From an uncultured Chloroflexota bacterium (GTDB taxonomy: Bacteria > Chloroflexota > UBA11872): a stretch of 64,000 nt of DNA. Within the stretch, counting starts at the first letter, position 1. Every line of letters begins with the position of its first letter. The stretch spans positions 1,612,472 to 1,676,471 of the forward strand of contig OY282448.1 in the NCBI GenBank assembly GCA_958296175.1, in the 5' to 3' direction. The notes beneath the pieces were generated by a model. It was not told the DNA's origin, searched no databases, and was given only the letters and a program-made list of their open reading frames with translations. Shown one piece after another: positions 46,927-55,834 of this stretch. Both the position numbers and the translations under genes were made by a program.

Positions 46927-48502
46927 GCGCCTCGCGGTCGATGGTCAGGTCCGTCAGCCATTCCCGCGTCATTGGCAGGCCGTGGTAGCCCTGCACCCAC
47001 GGCTGCACCAGCTCGTGCGTGACCGGAAAGAAGAGCGGAACCACGACCGCGCGCTGGGTCACCCAGTCCTCCAAGCGCCGATAAGCCGCCAGCCGTTCCC
47101 AATCGTCGCCCGCGCGGCGGGCGCGGGCCAGCAGCGCCTCCACGATGGGGTCGTTGAGCCGCATGGAATTGTCGGCCTGGTCGGCGCCAAAGAGCCGCTC
47201 GGTGAAGTCGATGGCGTCGGGCACGTCGGCTGCCCACCCCAGCAAGAAGAGCTGGAGTTCGTGGACGGGATCGTCGAGGACGGTTACGAACTCGTTGAAC
47301 TCGCGCAGTTCCACGGTGACGTCGACCCCCAGCTCGCGGCGCCAGGGCTGCACGATGGACTGCACGATCCCGCCGGCCACGACGCCGCGGCCGGGCACGG
47401 TCATGGCGAGCGGCGGCAGGCGAGACGCGCTGCCGTAGCTCGACCGCGCCAGTTCGGCGCGCGCCGCCGCCGGGTCGAAGCTCAGGCCGCGGAAGGAGGG
47501 GCGGTGGCCGCCCAAGCCGGGCGGAATCATCCCGTGGGCCTCGCGCTCGGTTCCCCGCAGCGTCACCCGCGCGATGCGCTCGCGGTCGACCGCCAGCGCC
47601 AGCGCGCGCCGCACGTGCACGTCGTCGAACGGCGGCAGCGCCGTGTTGAACCCCACGTATTGAATCGCAAGGTCGGGCGTGCTGCGCAGCTCGGAGTGGC
47701 GCGGTTCGCGCGGGTCGCGAAAGCGCTGCACGTTCGCGCCGCCCACGGCCACGAAATCCAGCTCGCCGTTCTCGTAGCGCAGCATCCCTTCGCCGGGGTC
47801 GAGCTGCAAGAAATCGGCGCGCGCCGGCCCGCCAGGGCGCCAGGGAACGGTGGCCGCGCGGTGCAGGCGCAGCAGCTCGTGCGCCCGCCACGCCAGCAAC
47901 TCGTAGGGACCCGAGCCGTTCGGCCGACGCCACCAGTCGCCCTCGGCGGTCACGGTGCGCCGGTCGACGACCATCGAGGGGCCGTAGGCCAGAAAGCTGG
48001 TGAAGATTGGGCTGGGGGACGTGAGCGTCACCTCGAGCTGGCGCGGCCCCGCGGCCCGCACGCCGCTGATCTCGTCGGCCTCGCCGGCCGCAAACTCGGC
48101 CGCGCCCTCGATGGCGCCCAGCACGGACGGCGCCGCCAGCGATTGCGTGGCGGGGTCTAGCGCGCGCCGCCACGACCAGACCACGTCGTCGGAGGTGAGC
48201 GGCCGGCCGTCATGAAACGCGGCTTGCGGCCGCAGGTGGAACGTGTAGGTAAGGCCGTCGCCGCTCACGTTCCACGACTCGGCCAGATCGGGCTCGGGCG
48301 TCAGGTCCGGTCCGATGCGGGTGAGGCCGGCGAATATCTCTGTGACATAGCCAGCGGCGGACGTGTCGCGCACGTGCACCGGGTCCAGCGTGGACGGTTC
48401 CGAGCCGGCCAGCCGCAGGACCGTGTCGGCCTGGGCGCTGGCCAGGCGCGGCAGCGCCGCGCCAAGCGCGGCGGCGCCCAGCGCTCGCGCGCCGCCAGTC
48501 AA
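46916..48502 (-). CDS. Peptide-type ABC transporter substrate-binding protein
   Basis: 528 residues from a TTG at 48502. Family 5 hallmarks are LRLAGSEPSTLDPVHVRDT, LAESWNVSGDGLTYTFHLRP, DVVWSWRRALDP and NGSGPYELLAWRAHE. The start is uncertain: the frame is open for about 27 codons upstream, and just before the TTG it encodes LHRRGVL, which would complete a Tat signal (RRGVLTGG), yet no ATG, GTG or TTG precedes it. From the TTG an Ala-rich Sec-like signal ending near LASAQA remains. It overlaps the next SBP gene by 11 nt and follows the nudix gene by 40 nt. Confidence 0.85.
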   Translation of the reverse strand: MTGGARALGAAALGAALPRLASAQADTVLRLAGSEPSTLDPVHVRDTSAAGYVTEIFAGLTRIGPDLTPEPDLAESWNVSGDGLTYTFHLRPQAAFHDGRPLTSDDVVWSWRRALDPATQSLAAPSVLGAIEGAAEFAAGEADEISGVRAAGPRQLEVTLTSPSPIFTSFLAYGPSMVVDRRTVTAEGDWWRRPNGSGPYELLAWRAHELLRLHRAATVPWRPGGPARADFLQLDPGEGMLRYENGELDFVAVGGANVQRFRDPREPRHSELRSTPDLAIQYVGFNTALPPFDDVHVRRALALAVDRERIARVTLRGTEREAHGMIPPGLGGHRPSFRGLSFDPAAARAELARSSYGSASRLPPLAMTVPGRGVVAGGIVQSIVQPWRRELGVDVTVELREFNEFVTVLDDPVHELQLFLLGWAADVPDAIDFTERLFGADQADNSMRLNDPIVEALLARARRAGDDWERLAAYRRLEDWVTQRAVVVPLFFPVTHELVQPWVQGYHGLPMTREWLTDLTIDREAHAA

Positions 48503-48542
48503 GACCCCGCGGCGATGGAGCCGCGGGCCGCCCGCGTCAGCC

Positions 48543-49019
48543 TTAGGCGTCGTTGGGGACCTTTCGTCGCATCACGTCTTCCGCTCTCAGCATAACGGTA
48601 CGTTCGTTGGCGTGATGCAGCAGGCGCACGGCGTCCTGCACCGACACCCAGCGCGCTTCCACGTGCTCGGCCGGGTCCGGCCGAATGTTGCCGCCGGTGG
48701 ACCGCAGCAAATACTGGTGCACGACCTTGGGCACGAACCCTGTCCACAGGTCGGGCCGCACTTCGTAATTGATCTTGCCCAGGTCGTCTTCCACCTCGCC
48801 CACGATGCCCGTTTCCTCGAAGACTTCGCGCACGGCCGCCTGTTCGGGCGCTTCGCCGCGTTCCACGGCGCCCTTGGGCAGCACCCAGGCGCCGCGCTGC
48901 GTTTGCACCACCGCCACTTGCACGTCGTCGTTCTTGTTCCGATAGATCACGCCGCCCGACGACTCCAGAAACGGCTCGTCGTCGTTGGCGGTGGGTGCGG
49001 GGTTAGCGGCGTCGGTCAT
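48543..49019 (-). CDS. Nudix hydrolase
   Basis: 158 residues. The Nudix box spans residues 50-73 (GAVERGEAPEQAAVREVFEE then TGIVG) with the catalytic REVFEETG, and the substrate domain has WVLPKG before it. Members hydrolyse nucleoside diphosphates linked to other groups (house-cleaning of oxidised nucleotides, dinucleotide polyphosphates or RNA caps); the precise substrate cannot be told. The ATG overlaps the dcd stop (ATGA) and has AGGAG 6 nt upstream. Confidence 0.9.
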   Translation of the reverse strand: MTDAANPAPTANDDEPFLESSGGVIYRNKNDDVQVAVVQTQRGAWVLPKGAVERGEAPEQAAVREVFEETGIVGEVEDDLGKINYEVRPDLWTGFVPKVVHQYLLRSTGGNIRPDPAEHVEARWVSVQDAVRLLHHANERTVMLRAEDVMRRKVPNDA

Positions 49020-49615
49020 CGGCTGCTCCTTTTACAAGACGGGCGCCGCCGCTCGGCAAAGTCCAGGTGCGAGCGGCTGGGCGTGGTTACCTGTTGATTC
49101 TGATACTTGCTGGACAAGCCGGGCGACCCGTACGGACGCTCGGCGGGACTCGTGAGCTGCATCACCGAAAGCTGGCCGACCCGCATCCCCGGCCACAACA
49201 GGATGGGCAGGTTGGCGTGGTTGGAAAGTTCCAGCGTCAGCCGGCCGCGAAAGCCAGGGTCCACGTAGCCCGCGGTGCTGTGCACCATCAGCCCCAGGCG
49301 GCCCAGGGAACTCTTGCCTTCCACGCGGCCCACCAGGTCGGCAGACATCCGAATCGTCTCCACCGTTCCGCCCAGCACGAACTCGTTGGGATGCAGCACG
49401 AACTTGTCGCCCTCGCCAACCACGACTTCCTGCGTCAGGTCGGGTTGCGGCACGCGCGGATCGATGTGCGTCTCGGTCTGGTTCACGAACACGCGAAACG
49501 AGGCGTCCAGCCGCAGGTCGATGCTGGATGGTTGGATGGCCGTGTGGTCCAGCGGGCAGATGGCCAGGCGCCCCTCGTCGATAGCATCGCGAAGCGCCTT
49601 GTCGCTGAGGACCAC
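49016..49615 (-). CDS. dcd: dCTP deaminase
   Basis: 199 residues from the GTG at 49615, which follows GGGAGG by 3 nt and gives the family start VVLSDKALRDAI. Conserved blocks are IQPSSIDLRLDASFRVF, VEGKSSLGRLGLMVHSTAGY (with the catalytic Glu in the later AGYVDPGFRGRLTLE) and YGSPGLSSKYQNQ. It deaminates dCTP to dUTP for dTTP synthesis; some members also split dUTP. It heads a minus-strand group with the nudix gene and two binding proteins. Confidence 0.94.
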   Translation of the reverse strand: MVLSDKALRDAIDEGRLAICPLDHTAIQPSSIDLRLDASFRVFVNQTETHIDPRVPQPDLTQEVVVGEGDKFVLHPNEFVLGGTVETIRMSADLVGRVEGKSSLGRLGLMVHSTAGYVDPGFRGRLTLELSNHANLPILLWPGMRVGQLSVMQLTSPAERPYGSPGLSSKYQNQQVTTPSRSHLDFAERRRPSCKRSSR

Positions 49616-49743
49616 CGCCCTCCCTTTCGCATCGTGCGTCAATGCTACCGTACGCCCCACCCGGTGACGGAGCGCTGAGCCGTGATGGTAGACGGTTGCG
49701 TAGATGCCTGCGAAGCCGCCTCCGGGCCGAGCACGCGCCAGCC

Positions 49744-51237
49744 GTGATCCTTGCCGTCGACCAGGGCACCACGGGCACCACGGCGCTGGTGGTCGACGAC
49801 CGTGGCCGCGTCCAAGGCCGCGGCTACGCGCCCGTCACCCAGCATTACCCCCGCCCCGGCTGGGTGGAACACGACCTCGACCAGATCTGGCAGAGCGTGC
49901 AGCGCAGCGCGCGGCAGGCGCTGGACGCGGCCCCGCCGCGCGCGCTGGCCGGCCTGGGCCTGACCAATCAGCGTGAGACGGCCGCGGCCTGGGACGCCGC
50001 GACCCTGCGCCCGCTTGGCCCGGCCATCGTCTGGCAGGACGTGCGCACGGCGCCCTGGATTGCCGATCTGGAGGCCCGCGGCCATGCCAACGCCGTGCGC
50101 CAGATCACCGGCCTGCGCCCCAGCCCCTACTTCAGCGCCAGCAAATTCGCCTGGATGCTGGACAACCTGCCCGACGTTGCCCAGGCGCGCGCGGCGGGGC
50201 GGCTGCGGCTGGGCACGGTCGACGCCTGGCTGATCGCCCGCCTGACCCGCGGCGCCCATCTGACCGACGCCACCAACGCCGCGCGCACGCTGCTGTTCGA
50301 CCTGGCGGCCGGCCAGTGGTCCAACGCCATGGCCGAACTGTGCGGGGTTCCGGCGGACGCCTTGCCGCAGGTCGCGCCGTCCCTGGGAGTTTGCGCCCAG
50401 GTGCACGCCGACGCGCCCTTCGCCGCCGGGCTGCCCATCGGCGGCGTGGCCGGTGACCAGCAGGCCGCCTTGTTCGGCCACCTGGCGGCGGCCCCCGGCG
50501 CCACCAAGGTCACCTACGGCACCGGCTGCTTCCTGTTGCAGCACGCCGGCCGCGCGCGCCCGCCGGACATCGCGCACCTGCTGACCACCGCCGCGCTCGG
50601 CGACTCCGACGGGCTGACCTACGCCTACGAAGGCAGCGTGTTCACCGGCGGAGCGCTAGTGCAATGGCTGCGCGACGAGCTGGGGCTGATCGAGTCGGCG
50701 GACGCCATCGAACCGCTGGCGCGCAGCGTTCCCGACACCGCGGGCGCGGTGATCGTGCCCGCGTTTACGGGGCTGGGCGCGCCGTATTGGGACCCGGACG
50801 CGCGCGGTGCGATTCTGGGACTCACGCACGGCGTGCGCGCCGCGCACCTGGCGCGCGCGGCGCACGAGGCCATCGTGCACCAGGTGCAGGACGTGCTCGA
50901 CCTCATGCCCGCCCCCACCGGACGCCTGCACGTGGACGGAGGCGCGGCGGCCAACGACCTGCTGCTGCAACTCCAGGCGCACGTGTCGGGGTGCGGCGTC
51001 GCGCGGCCGGCGGAGATCGAAAGCACGGCCCTCGGCGCGGCCTACCTGGCGGGGCTGGCCGTGGGACTATGGGCCGACGTCGACGAGCTGCGGTCGCTGC
51101 GCGCGCCGCCGGCGGTCTTCGCGCCCGGCCAGGCCGTGCTGGCCACGCCCCGCGCCGACTGGCGGCGGGCCGTGCAACGCGCGCGCGCCTGGGCGGCCGC
51201 GCCAGCCGAACCCGAGGACCGAGGTCGAAGCGTATGA
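49744..51237 (+). CDS. glpK: Glycerol kinase
   Basis: 497 residues from the GTG at 49744; the family start VILAVDQGTTGTTALVVDDRG holds the ATP-binding DQGTT. GLTNQRETAAAWD, WQDVRT, GVAGDQQAALFGH, YGTGCFLLQH and LGAPYWDPDARGAILGL are the signature blocks of the FGGY family's glycerol kinase branch. It phosphorylates glycerol with ATP for lipid synthesis or catabolism. Divergent from dcd, with the two starts 128 nt apart. Its stop overlaps the ATG of the TIM-barrel gene. Confidence 0.93.
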   Translation: MILAVDQGTTGTTALVVDDRGRVQGRGYAPVTQHYPRPGWVEHDLDQIWQSVQRSARQALDAAPPRALAGLGLTNQRETAAAWDAATLRPLGPAIVWQDVRTAPWIADLEARGHANAVRQITGLRPSPYFSASKFAWMLDNLPDVAQARAAGRLRLGTVDAWLIARLTRGAHLTDATNAARTLLFDLAAGQWSNAMAELCGVPADALPQVAPSLGVCAQVHADAPFAAGLPIGGVAGDQQAALFGHLAAAPGATKVTYGTGCFLLQHAGRARPPDIAHLLTTAALGDSDGLTYAYEGSVFTGGALVQWLRDELGLIESADAIEPLARSVPDTAGAVIVPAFTGLGAPYWDPDARGAILGLTHGVRAAHLARAAHEAIVHQVQDVLDLMPAPTGRLHVDGGAAANDLLLQLQAHVSGCGVARPAEIESTALGAAYLAGLAVGLWADVDELRSLRAPPAVFAPGQAVLATPRADWRRAVQRARAWAAAPAEPEDRGRSV

Positions 51238-52004
51238 GTCTGCACGCGGCGCTGTGTTTGTGGGGACTCGACGTTCCGCAGGGCCAGGCCACGGTCTTTG
51301 CGGCCGCGGCCGGGTTCCAGTCGGTGGACGTGCGCCCGGGCTATGCCCAGGCGCCCCTAACCGAGCGCGTGCTGCCCGTCACCTGCATGGCCGTGGCGCA
51401 CCTGATGCCGCCCGACGCAGCCCTGGACGCCCCCGACCCGCCGCGCCGCCAGCGCGCCGTCGACCACGTCTTGGCGGGCATTGCCGAAGCCCAAACCCTG
51501 GGCGTGCGCGACGTCTACGTCGGCCCGCCGGCCGCGCCCGACGAGTCCTCCCGCGCCGACTACCGCGAATCGGTCCTGACGCTGGCCGACGCGGCCGCGC
51601 GCGCGGGCGTGCGGCTGGGCATCGAACACTTCCCCGGCCGCGGTCTGCCCACCGTGCAGGCCACGCTCGACTTCATCGCCCAGGCGGGCCACGCCAACCT
51701 GTACCTGCTGCTGGACGTGGGCCACAACCTGATCGCCGGCGAAACCGTCCGCGCCTCCATCCAGGCCGCCGGCGACCGGCTGCTCTACGTGCACGTCAAC
51801 GACAACGACGGGCGACAGGACCTGCACCTCGGCTTGCTGGAAGGCGTCCAGACCGAAGCCTGGCTGCGCGACGCGCTCCGCGCCGTGATCGCGTCGCCCT
51901 ACGACGGCCCCGTCAGCGTCGAAGTCAACGTCACCGCCCCCAACCCGCGCGCGTCCATGCGCCGCAGCCTGGCCATCCTCCGCCGTTTGGAAGCCGAAGG
52001 CTGA
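51234..52004 (+). CDS. Sugar phosphate isomerase/epimerase (xylose isomerase-like TIM barrel)
   Basis: 256 residues. The ATG overlaps the glpK stop (ATGA). The AP endonuclease 2/xylose isomerase-like barrel is seen in VRLGIEHFPGRGLPTV, LYLLLDVGHNLIAG and LLYVHVNDNDGRQDLHLG, giving the metal-binding Glu (EH), Asp-Gly-His (DVGH) and HVND. Substrate unknown; coupling to glycerol kinase hints at a sugar or polyol feeding glycerol or triose phosphate. Confidence 0.85.
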   Translation: MSLHAALCLWGLDVPQGQATVFAAAAGFQSVDVRPGYAQAPLTERVLPVTCMAVAHLMPPDAALDAPDPPRRQRAVDHVLAGIAEAQTLGVRDVYVGPPAAPDESSRADYRESVLTLADAAARAGVRLGIEHFPGRGLPTVQATLDFIAQAGHANLYLLLDVGHNLIAGETVRASIQAAGDRLLYVHVNDNDGRQDLHLGLLEGVQTEAWLRDALRAVIASPYDGPVSVEVNVTAPNPRASMRRSLAILRRLEAEG

Positions 52005-52114
52005 GCATCGACGGCCGCGGTTCGCGGCCCCGGGGCGCGTGACCGCGGCTCAGCCCTGCCCCGACTCCGTCCCGTGGCCCGACCCCGCCCCGCCGCCCGA
52101 CGCCGTCCCGCTGC

Positions 52115-53113
52115 TCAGCCCCGCCCCGCCGCCCGATAGGCGTCGTGAATCAGCTGCACCGCGTTGGCGCAGTCGCGCGCCGTCACCGCCGGCCCATCGC
52201 CGCGGCCCACGCGCTCCAGACAGTCCTGGACGAACCCCGGGTAGGCCGACACCACCGAATGCGCAGCGTCCAGATGCTCGTCCCGCCCCGGCGCCAAAAT
52301 CTGCAAGCCGCCCGGCGCCGCGCGCAGCATGGCCTTGGCGCCGGCCACCTTCATTTCCGCGTCGGACTCGTTGGCGGGCCAGGTGGGCATGGTGTATCCC
52401 ACCTCCACGTGCACCAGCGCGCCGCTGGAACTGCGCAGCGTGGCCAGCGCGTAGTCCTCCACCTCGGAGGCGTGCACCGTGTTGCTGATGACCGCCGACG
52501 CCACCTGCACGTCTTCCTGCAGCAGGAAGCGCGCCATGTCCATGCCGTGCCCGCCCAGGTTGGTCAGCGCGCCGCCGCCCGCCGCCGCCAGGTCCAGCAT
52601 CCAGGGCGAATCCCACTCCACGTAGCGCTGCATGGTGGGCCGGATTATGCGGAACACGATGTGCGAGACCGGCCCAAACTCGTCTGCCGCAATCATCGCG
52701 CGGGCGTTCTGCGCCCAGGCCGACTGCCGGTTCGGAAACGGAACTGCCACCCAGGCGCCGCGCCGCTCCGCCAGCTCCGCCAGCTCCACCACGGCCTCGG
52801 CCGTCGTGCCCATGGGCTTTTCCATCAGAAACGGCACGTCCGCCTCGATCAACCAGCGCGCCGTCGCCGGCATGTCCACGTGGCGCCCCAGCGCAATCAC
52901 AAACTCCGGCCGCGTGGCCTCGATCATCGCGCGGTAGTCGCCAAACGCCTGCGTCTCGAACCGGTGCGCGCGGTCCTCGGCGATGGCCGCGTTGCCGTCC
53001 GAGACCCCCACCAGGTCCACGTCCATGTCGCGCAGAATGCTCAGATAGGCAGCGTCGTACGTGGAGTGCCAGTGGTTGACGTCCACCACGGCGACGCGGC
53101 GCGGCGTGCTCAT
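52115..53113 (-). CDS. Gfo/Idh/MocA family oxidoreductase
   Basis: 332 residues from the ATG at 53113 (STPRRVAVVDVNHWHST); an upstream ATG at 53140 would add nine residues. The family EKP motif (LMEKPMGTTAEA) and NLGGHGMDMA with His and Asp are intact. It belongs to a different branch from the trio at 0.36-3.7 kb: there is no RYPGxYDIR end, and the NAD site is atypical (VDVNHWH instead of GxGxxG). Convergent with the epimerase gene, across a 110-nt gap of CCCGCCCCGCC repeats. Substrate unknown. Confidence 0.85.
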   Translation of the reverse strand: MSTPRRVAVVDVNHWHSTYDAAYLSILRDMDVDLVGVSDGNAAIAEDRAHRFETQAFGDYRAMIEATRPEFVIALGRHVDMPATARWLIEADVPFLMEKPMGTTAEAVVELAELAERRGAWVAVPFPNRQSAWAQNARAMIAADEFGPVSHIVFRIIRPTMQRYVEWDSPWMLDLAAAGGGALTNLGGHGMDMARFLLQEDVQVASAVISNTVHASEVEDYALATLRSSSGALVHVEVGYTMPTWPANESDAEMKVAGAKAMLRAAPGGLQILAPGRDEHLDAAHSVVSAYPGFVQDCLERVGRGDGPAVTARDCANAVQLIHDAYRAAGRG

Positions 53114-53202
53114 AGGCAAGGCTCGTACGGCGGGCAGCAAACCATATCACGCGCTGCGGTGTTACGATGGAAGCGTCTGCCCACACGCCGCCAAGGAGCG
53201 CC

Positions 53203-53880
53203 GTGCGCATCGACCCGACCAAGCTGACCCAGCGCCTCGACGACCTGCTCCACCGCGTGCGCGAGAAAGTGTCCGGAGACCGCGGCGGCAAAGTGCGCAC
53301 GCACATCGCCGAAACGCGCGCGCAAGTGGAAGAACGCCTCGGCCGAGACGACGTGCGCCGCGCCCGCCAGGAAATCTCCAACGTGAGCGGCAAAGCCATG
53401 CACCGCGTGGAAGACGCCCTCACCCACAAACACACCCAAACCGTCGTCCGCCGCGTCGACAAAACCCTGGCCACCGTCACCCACCGCATCAGAAGCCGCA
53501 CCCAACCATCGACGCTCCCAGAACCCCCCGCTCCCGCCAACCCTCCCGCTCCCGCCGCTCCCAAATCCCCCGCCGCCCCCTCCGCTCCCGCCACCCCCGT
53601 TGCCCCCGTTGCCTCCGAACCCCCCGCCGCTCCCGAACCCCCCGCCGCCTCCGAACTCCCCGTCGCCCCCGAATCCCCCGCCGCTCCCGAACCCTCCGCC
53701 GCTCCCGAACCCCCCGCCGCCCCCAAATCCCCCTCCGCTCCCGAATCCCTTGCCGCCCCCGAACCCCCCGCCGCTCCCGAATCCCTTGCCGCCCCCGAAC
53801 CCCCCGCCGCTCCCGAATCCCCTGCCGCTCCCGAATCCCCCGCCAAACCCACCGACCCTCCCCCCTCTCAACCCACCTGA
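53203..53880 (+). CDS. Helical protein with Pro/Ala minisatellite tail
   Basis: 225 residues from the GTG at 53203, which has AAGGAG 5 nt upstream. The first 100 residues are charged and helical (RIDPTKLTQRLDDLLHRVRE, AETRAQVEERLGRDDVRRAR). The rest is a six-residue repeat of the PAAPEP/PAAPES type, about fourteen units, encoded by an 18-nt GC minisatellite (about 53515-53860). A TACGAT -10 candidate lies at 53163-53168. No function recognised; the tail resembles proline-rich spacers that cross the periplasm or cell wall. Confidence 0.65.
   Translation: MRIDPTKLTQRLDDLLHRVREKVSGDRGGKVRTHIAETRAQVEERLGRDDVRRARQEISNVSGKAMHRVEDALTHKHTQTVVRRVDKTLATVTHRIRSRTQPSTLPEPPAPANPPAPAAPKSPAAPSAPATPVAPVASEPPAAPEPPAASELPVAPESPAAPEPSAAPEPPAAPKSPSAPESLAAPEPPAAPESLAAPEPPAAPESPAAPESPAKPTDPPPSQPT
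53515..53860. repeat. 18-nt Pro/Ala-coding minisatellite
   Basis: Repeats of the CCCGAACCCCCCGCCGCT type (18 nt) in imperfect tandem. All three frames are open and proline-rich, so gains or losses of units would be tolerated. Confidence 0.8.
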
Positions 53881-53946
53881 CCCGGCGCCCCTCCCGCTCT
53901 CCTCGCCGCCTCGCCACCCGCCCCCCATCTCCCCGCCTTCTCTTTC

Positions 53947-53973
53947 CCCTCTCCCCGCGGCGCGGGGAGAGGG
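53947..53973. repeat. Perfect CCCTCTCCCCGCG palindrome
   Basis: CCCTCTCCCCGCG (53947-53959) and CGCGGGGAGAGGG (53961-53973) form a 13-bp perfect hairpin with a 1-nt centre, followed by TTAGGGTGAGGG. Same class as the palindromes at 9.7, 33 and 45 kb. It lies between the minisatellite gene and the kinase and could act as a terminator. Confidence 0.75.
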
Positions 53974-54090
53974 TTAGGGTGAGGGGCAGCCGCAGCGCCG
54001 CGCGGACCGCCGCCCCCGCCCGCCCGCTCGGCAACACGCGCCGCCCCCAAGCGCCGCCGCGCCTACCCCGCGCCCCGCCTGCGCCAGCCG

Positions 54091-54096
54091 TACACT
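54091..54096 (+). promoter_or_regulatory. Possible -10 element TACACT for the FGGY kinase
   Basis: TACACT is followed by 29 nt including a GAGG ribosome-binding site before the ATG. The 13-nt sequence CCTGCGCCAGCCG flanks it on both sides. Confidence 0.4.
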
Positions 54097-54125
54097 GCCT
54101 GCGCCAGCCGAGCGAGGTCCGCGCC

Positions 54126-55646
54126 ATGCCCTACGCCGCGGCCGCGGGCGGCCCGCTCGTGCTCAGCATCGACGTGGGCAGCTCGTCCGTGCGCGCCGCG
54201 GCCTACCAGGCCGACGGATCGCCGGCGCCGGACAGCGCGGCTCGGGCGCCTTCCAGGTTCGACACCACGCCCGACGGCGGCGTGGAGATCGACGCCATCG
54301 TGCTGCGCGACCGCACGGCCGCGGCCGTCAACGGCGCCCTGCGGCGGCTGGGCCGCCGCGCCTCCGCCATTCGGGCCGTGGGAACCAGCGTCTTCGCGTC
54401 CAGCGTGCTGGGACTGGATGCGCGCGGCGAGCCGCTGACGCCGGTCTTCACCTACGCCGACACGCGCAACGCGCCAGACGCCGCGCGGCTGCGCCGCGAA
54501 TGGGACGCGCCAGCGGCCTACGACCGCACCGGAACGCCCATCCACGCCAGCTACCTGCCCGCGCGCATGCGCTGGCTGCGGCGCACGCGCCCCCAGGAGT
54601 TCCGCGCGGCCGCCCGCTGGGTCACGTTCGGCGAATACCTGTTCGAACAGCTCTTCGGCCGACCCTGCGGCCTGGGCCTCAGCCTGGCCGCCTGGTCGGG
54701 CATGCTGAATCGCCGCGAGCTCGACTGGGACGCCGCAACCCTGCAGGCGCTGGAGCTCGCGCCCGCGTCGCTGGGCGTCATCGACCCGGAAGGGGCGCCC
54801 GTGCAGGGTCTGGCCCGCCCCTGGCGCGCACGCTGGCCGGCGCTGGCGCGGGTTCCCTGGTGCCTGCCGCTGGGCGACGGCTTCTGCAGCAACCTCGGCA
54901 CGGCCGGCCCCGGCGCCGGCGCCATCGTCGTCAACGTGGGCACCAGCGCGGCGGTGCGGGCGCTCGTTCCCGGCCCGGCGCCCGCGGTGCCGCCGGGGCT
55001 GTGGGAATACCGCGTCGACCGCGCCCGCTCCCTGCTAGGCGGCGCCGAAAGCAACGGCGGCATCGTGGCCGTCTGGCTGCGCCAGGTCTTGCAGGGCTTG
55101 GACGCCGGCGGCCTGGACCACGCCGTCGCCGACCTGCCGGCGGACGGCCACGGCTTGACCGTGCTGCCGTTCCTGGCGGGCGAGCGCAGCCCGGGCTGGG
55201 ACGACGCGGCGCGCGCCACCATCCACGGCCTGCGCCTCGACACGCGCCCCCCAGAGCTGCTGCTGGCCGGCCTGGAGGCCGTCGCCTTCCGGCTGGCCGC
55301 CATCTACGACCTGCTGGCGCCGGAGATCGGCCCGCGGCCCCGCGTGCACGTGTCCGGCGGCGCGCTGCGCTCCATGCGCTGGACCTCGATCCTGGCCGAC
55401 GCGCTCGGCCGCCCGGTCGTCCGCTCGCAGGTCGACGAACCCACCAGCCGCGGCGCCGCCCTCTGGGCCTGGCAAACCATCGCCGGCGCCAACACCGCCG
55501 CGTGGACCGCAAACGGCGGCCGCCGCGTCGATCCCGATCCCCAGCGTCAGCAGATATACCAAGCTGCCCGCCAACGCCAAGCCCGTCTCTACAAACGCCT
55601 GTCCGGCGCTGCTGGCTTGGAATCCCCACAAGAGACCTGGGCATAA
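54126..55646 (+). CDS. FGGY-family carbohydrate kinase, gluconokinase-like
   Basis: 506 residues. LVLSIDVGSSSVRAAAYQADG is the first phosphate-binding block, VNVGTSAAVRAL the second, and VHVSGGALRSMRWTSILADAL with GRPVV the third; the acceptor-site region reads RTGTPIHASYLPARMRWLRR, which is typical of gluconate kinase members of FGGY rather than glycerol or xylulose kinases. It would feed 6-phosphogluconate into the pentose phosphate pathway, and the rpiB-tal-pgi-zwf-opcA genes that follow support that. Exact sugar not proven. Confidence 0.8.
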   Translation: MPYAAAAGGPLVLSIDVGSSSVRAAAYQADGSPAPDSAARAPSRFDTTPDGGVEIDAIVLRDRTAAAVNGALRRLGRRASAIRAVGTSVFASSVLGLDARGEPLTPVFTYADTRNAPDAARLRREWDAPAAYDRTGTPIHASYLPARMRWLRRTRPQEFRAAARWVTFGEYLFEQLFGRPCGLGLSLAAWSGMLNRRELDWDAATLQALELAPASLGVIDPEGAPVQGLARPWRARWPALARVPWCLPLGDGFCSNLGTAGPGAGAIVVNVGTSAAVRALVPGPAPAVPPGLWEYRVDRARSLLGGAESNGGIVAVWLRQVLQGLDAGGLDHAVADLPADGHGLTVLPFLAGERSPGWDDAARATIHGLRLDTRPPELLLAGLEAVAFRLAAIYDLLAPEIGPRPRVHVSGGALRSMRWTSILADALGRPVVRSQVDEPTSRGAALWAWQTIAGANTAAWTANGGRRVDPDPQRQQIYQAARQRQARLYKRLSGAAGLESPQETWA

Positions 55647-55834
55647 CCTCGGCATTCCGGCGCAAGCCCGCGTCGTCGGGCGCTCCCGCGCAGCGCGTCG
55701 TACCAGCTTCCCCATATCCGCACGCGGCAGAACCATGCGCGATTCCCGTTACTGCCGCGTGCATCCCCCGCATCCGTCGGCCACAATGCAGCCCACGCCG
55801 ACGTGCAAATAGCCGCGAAAGTCTGAGCATCACC

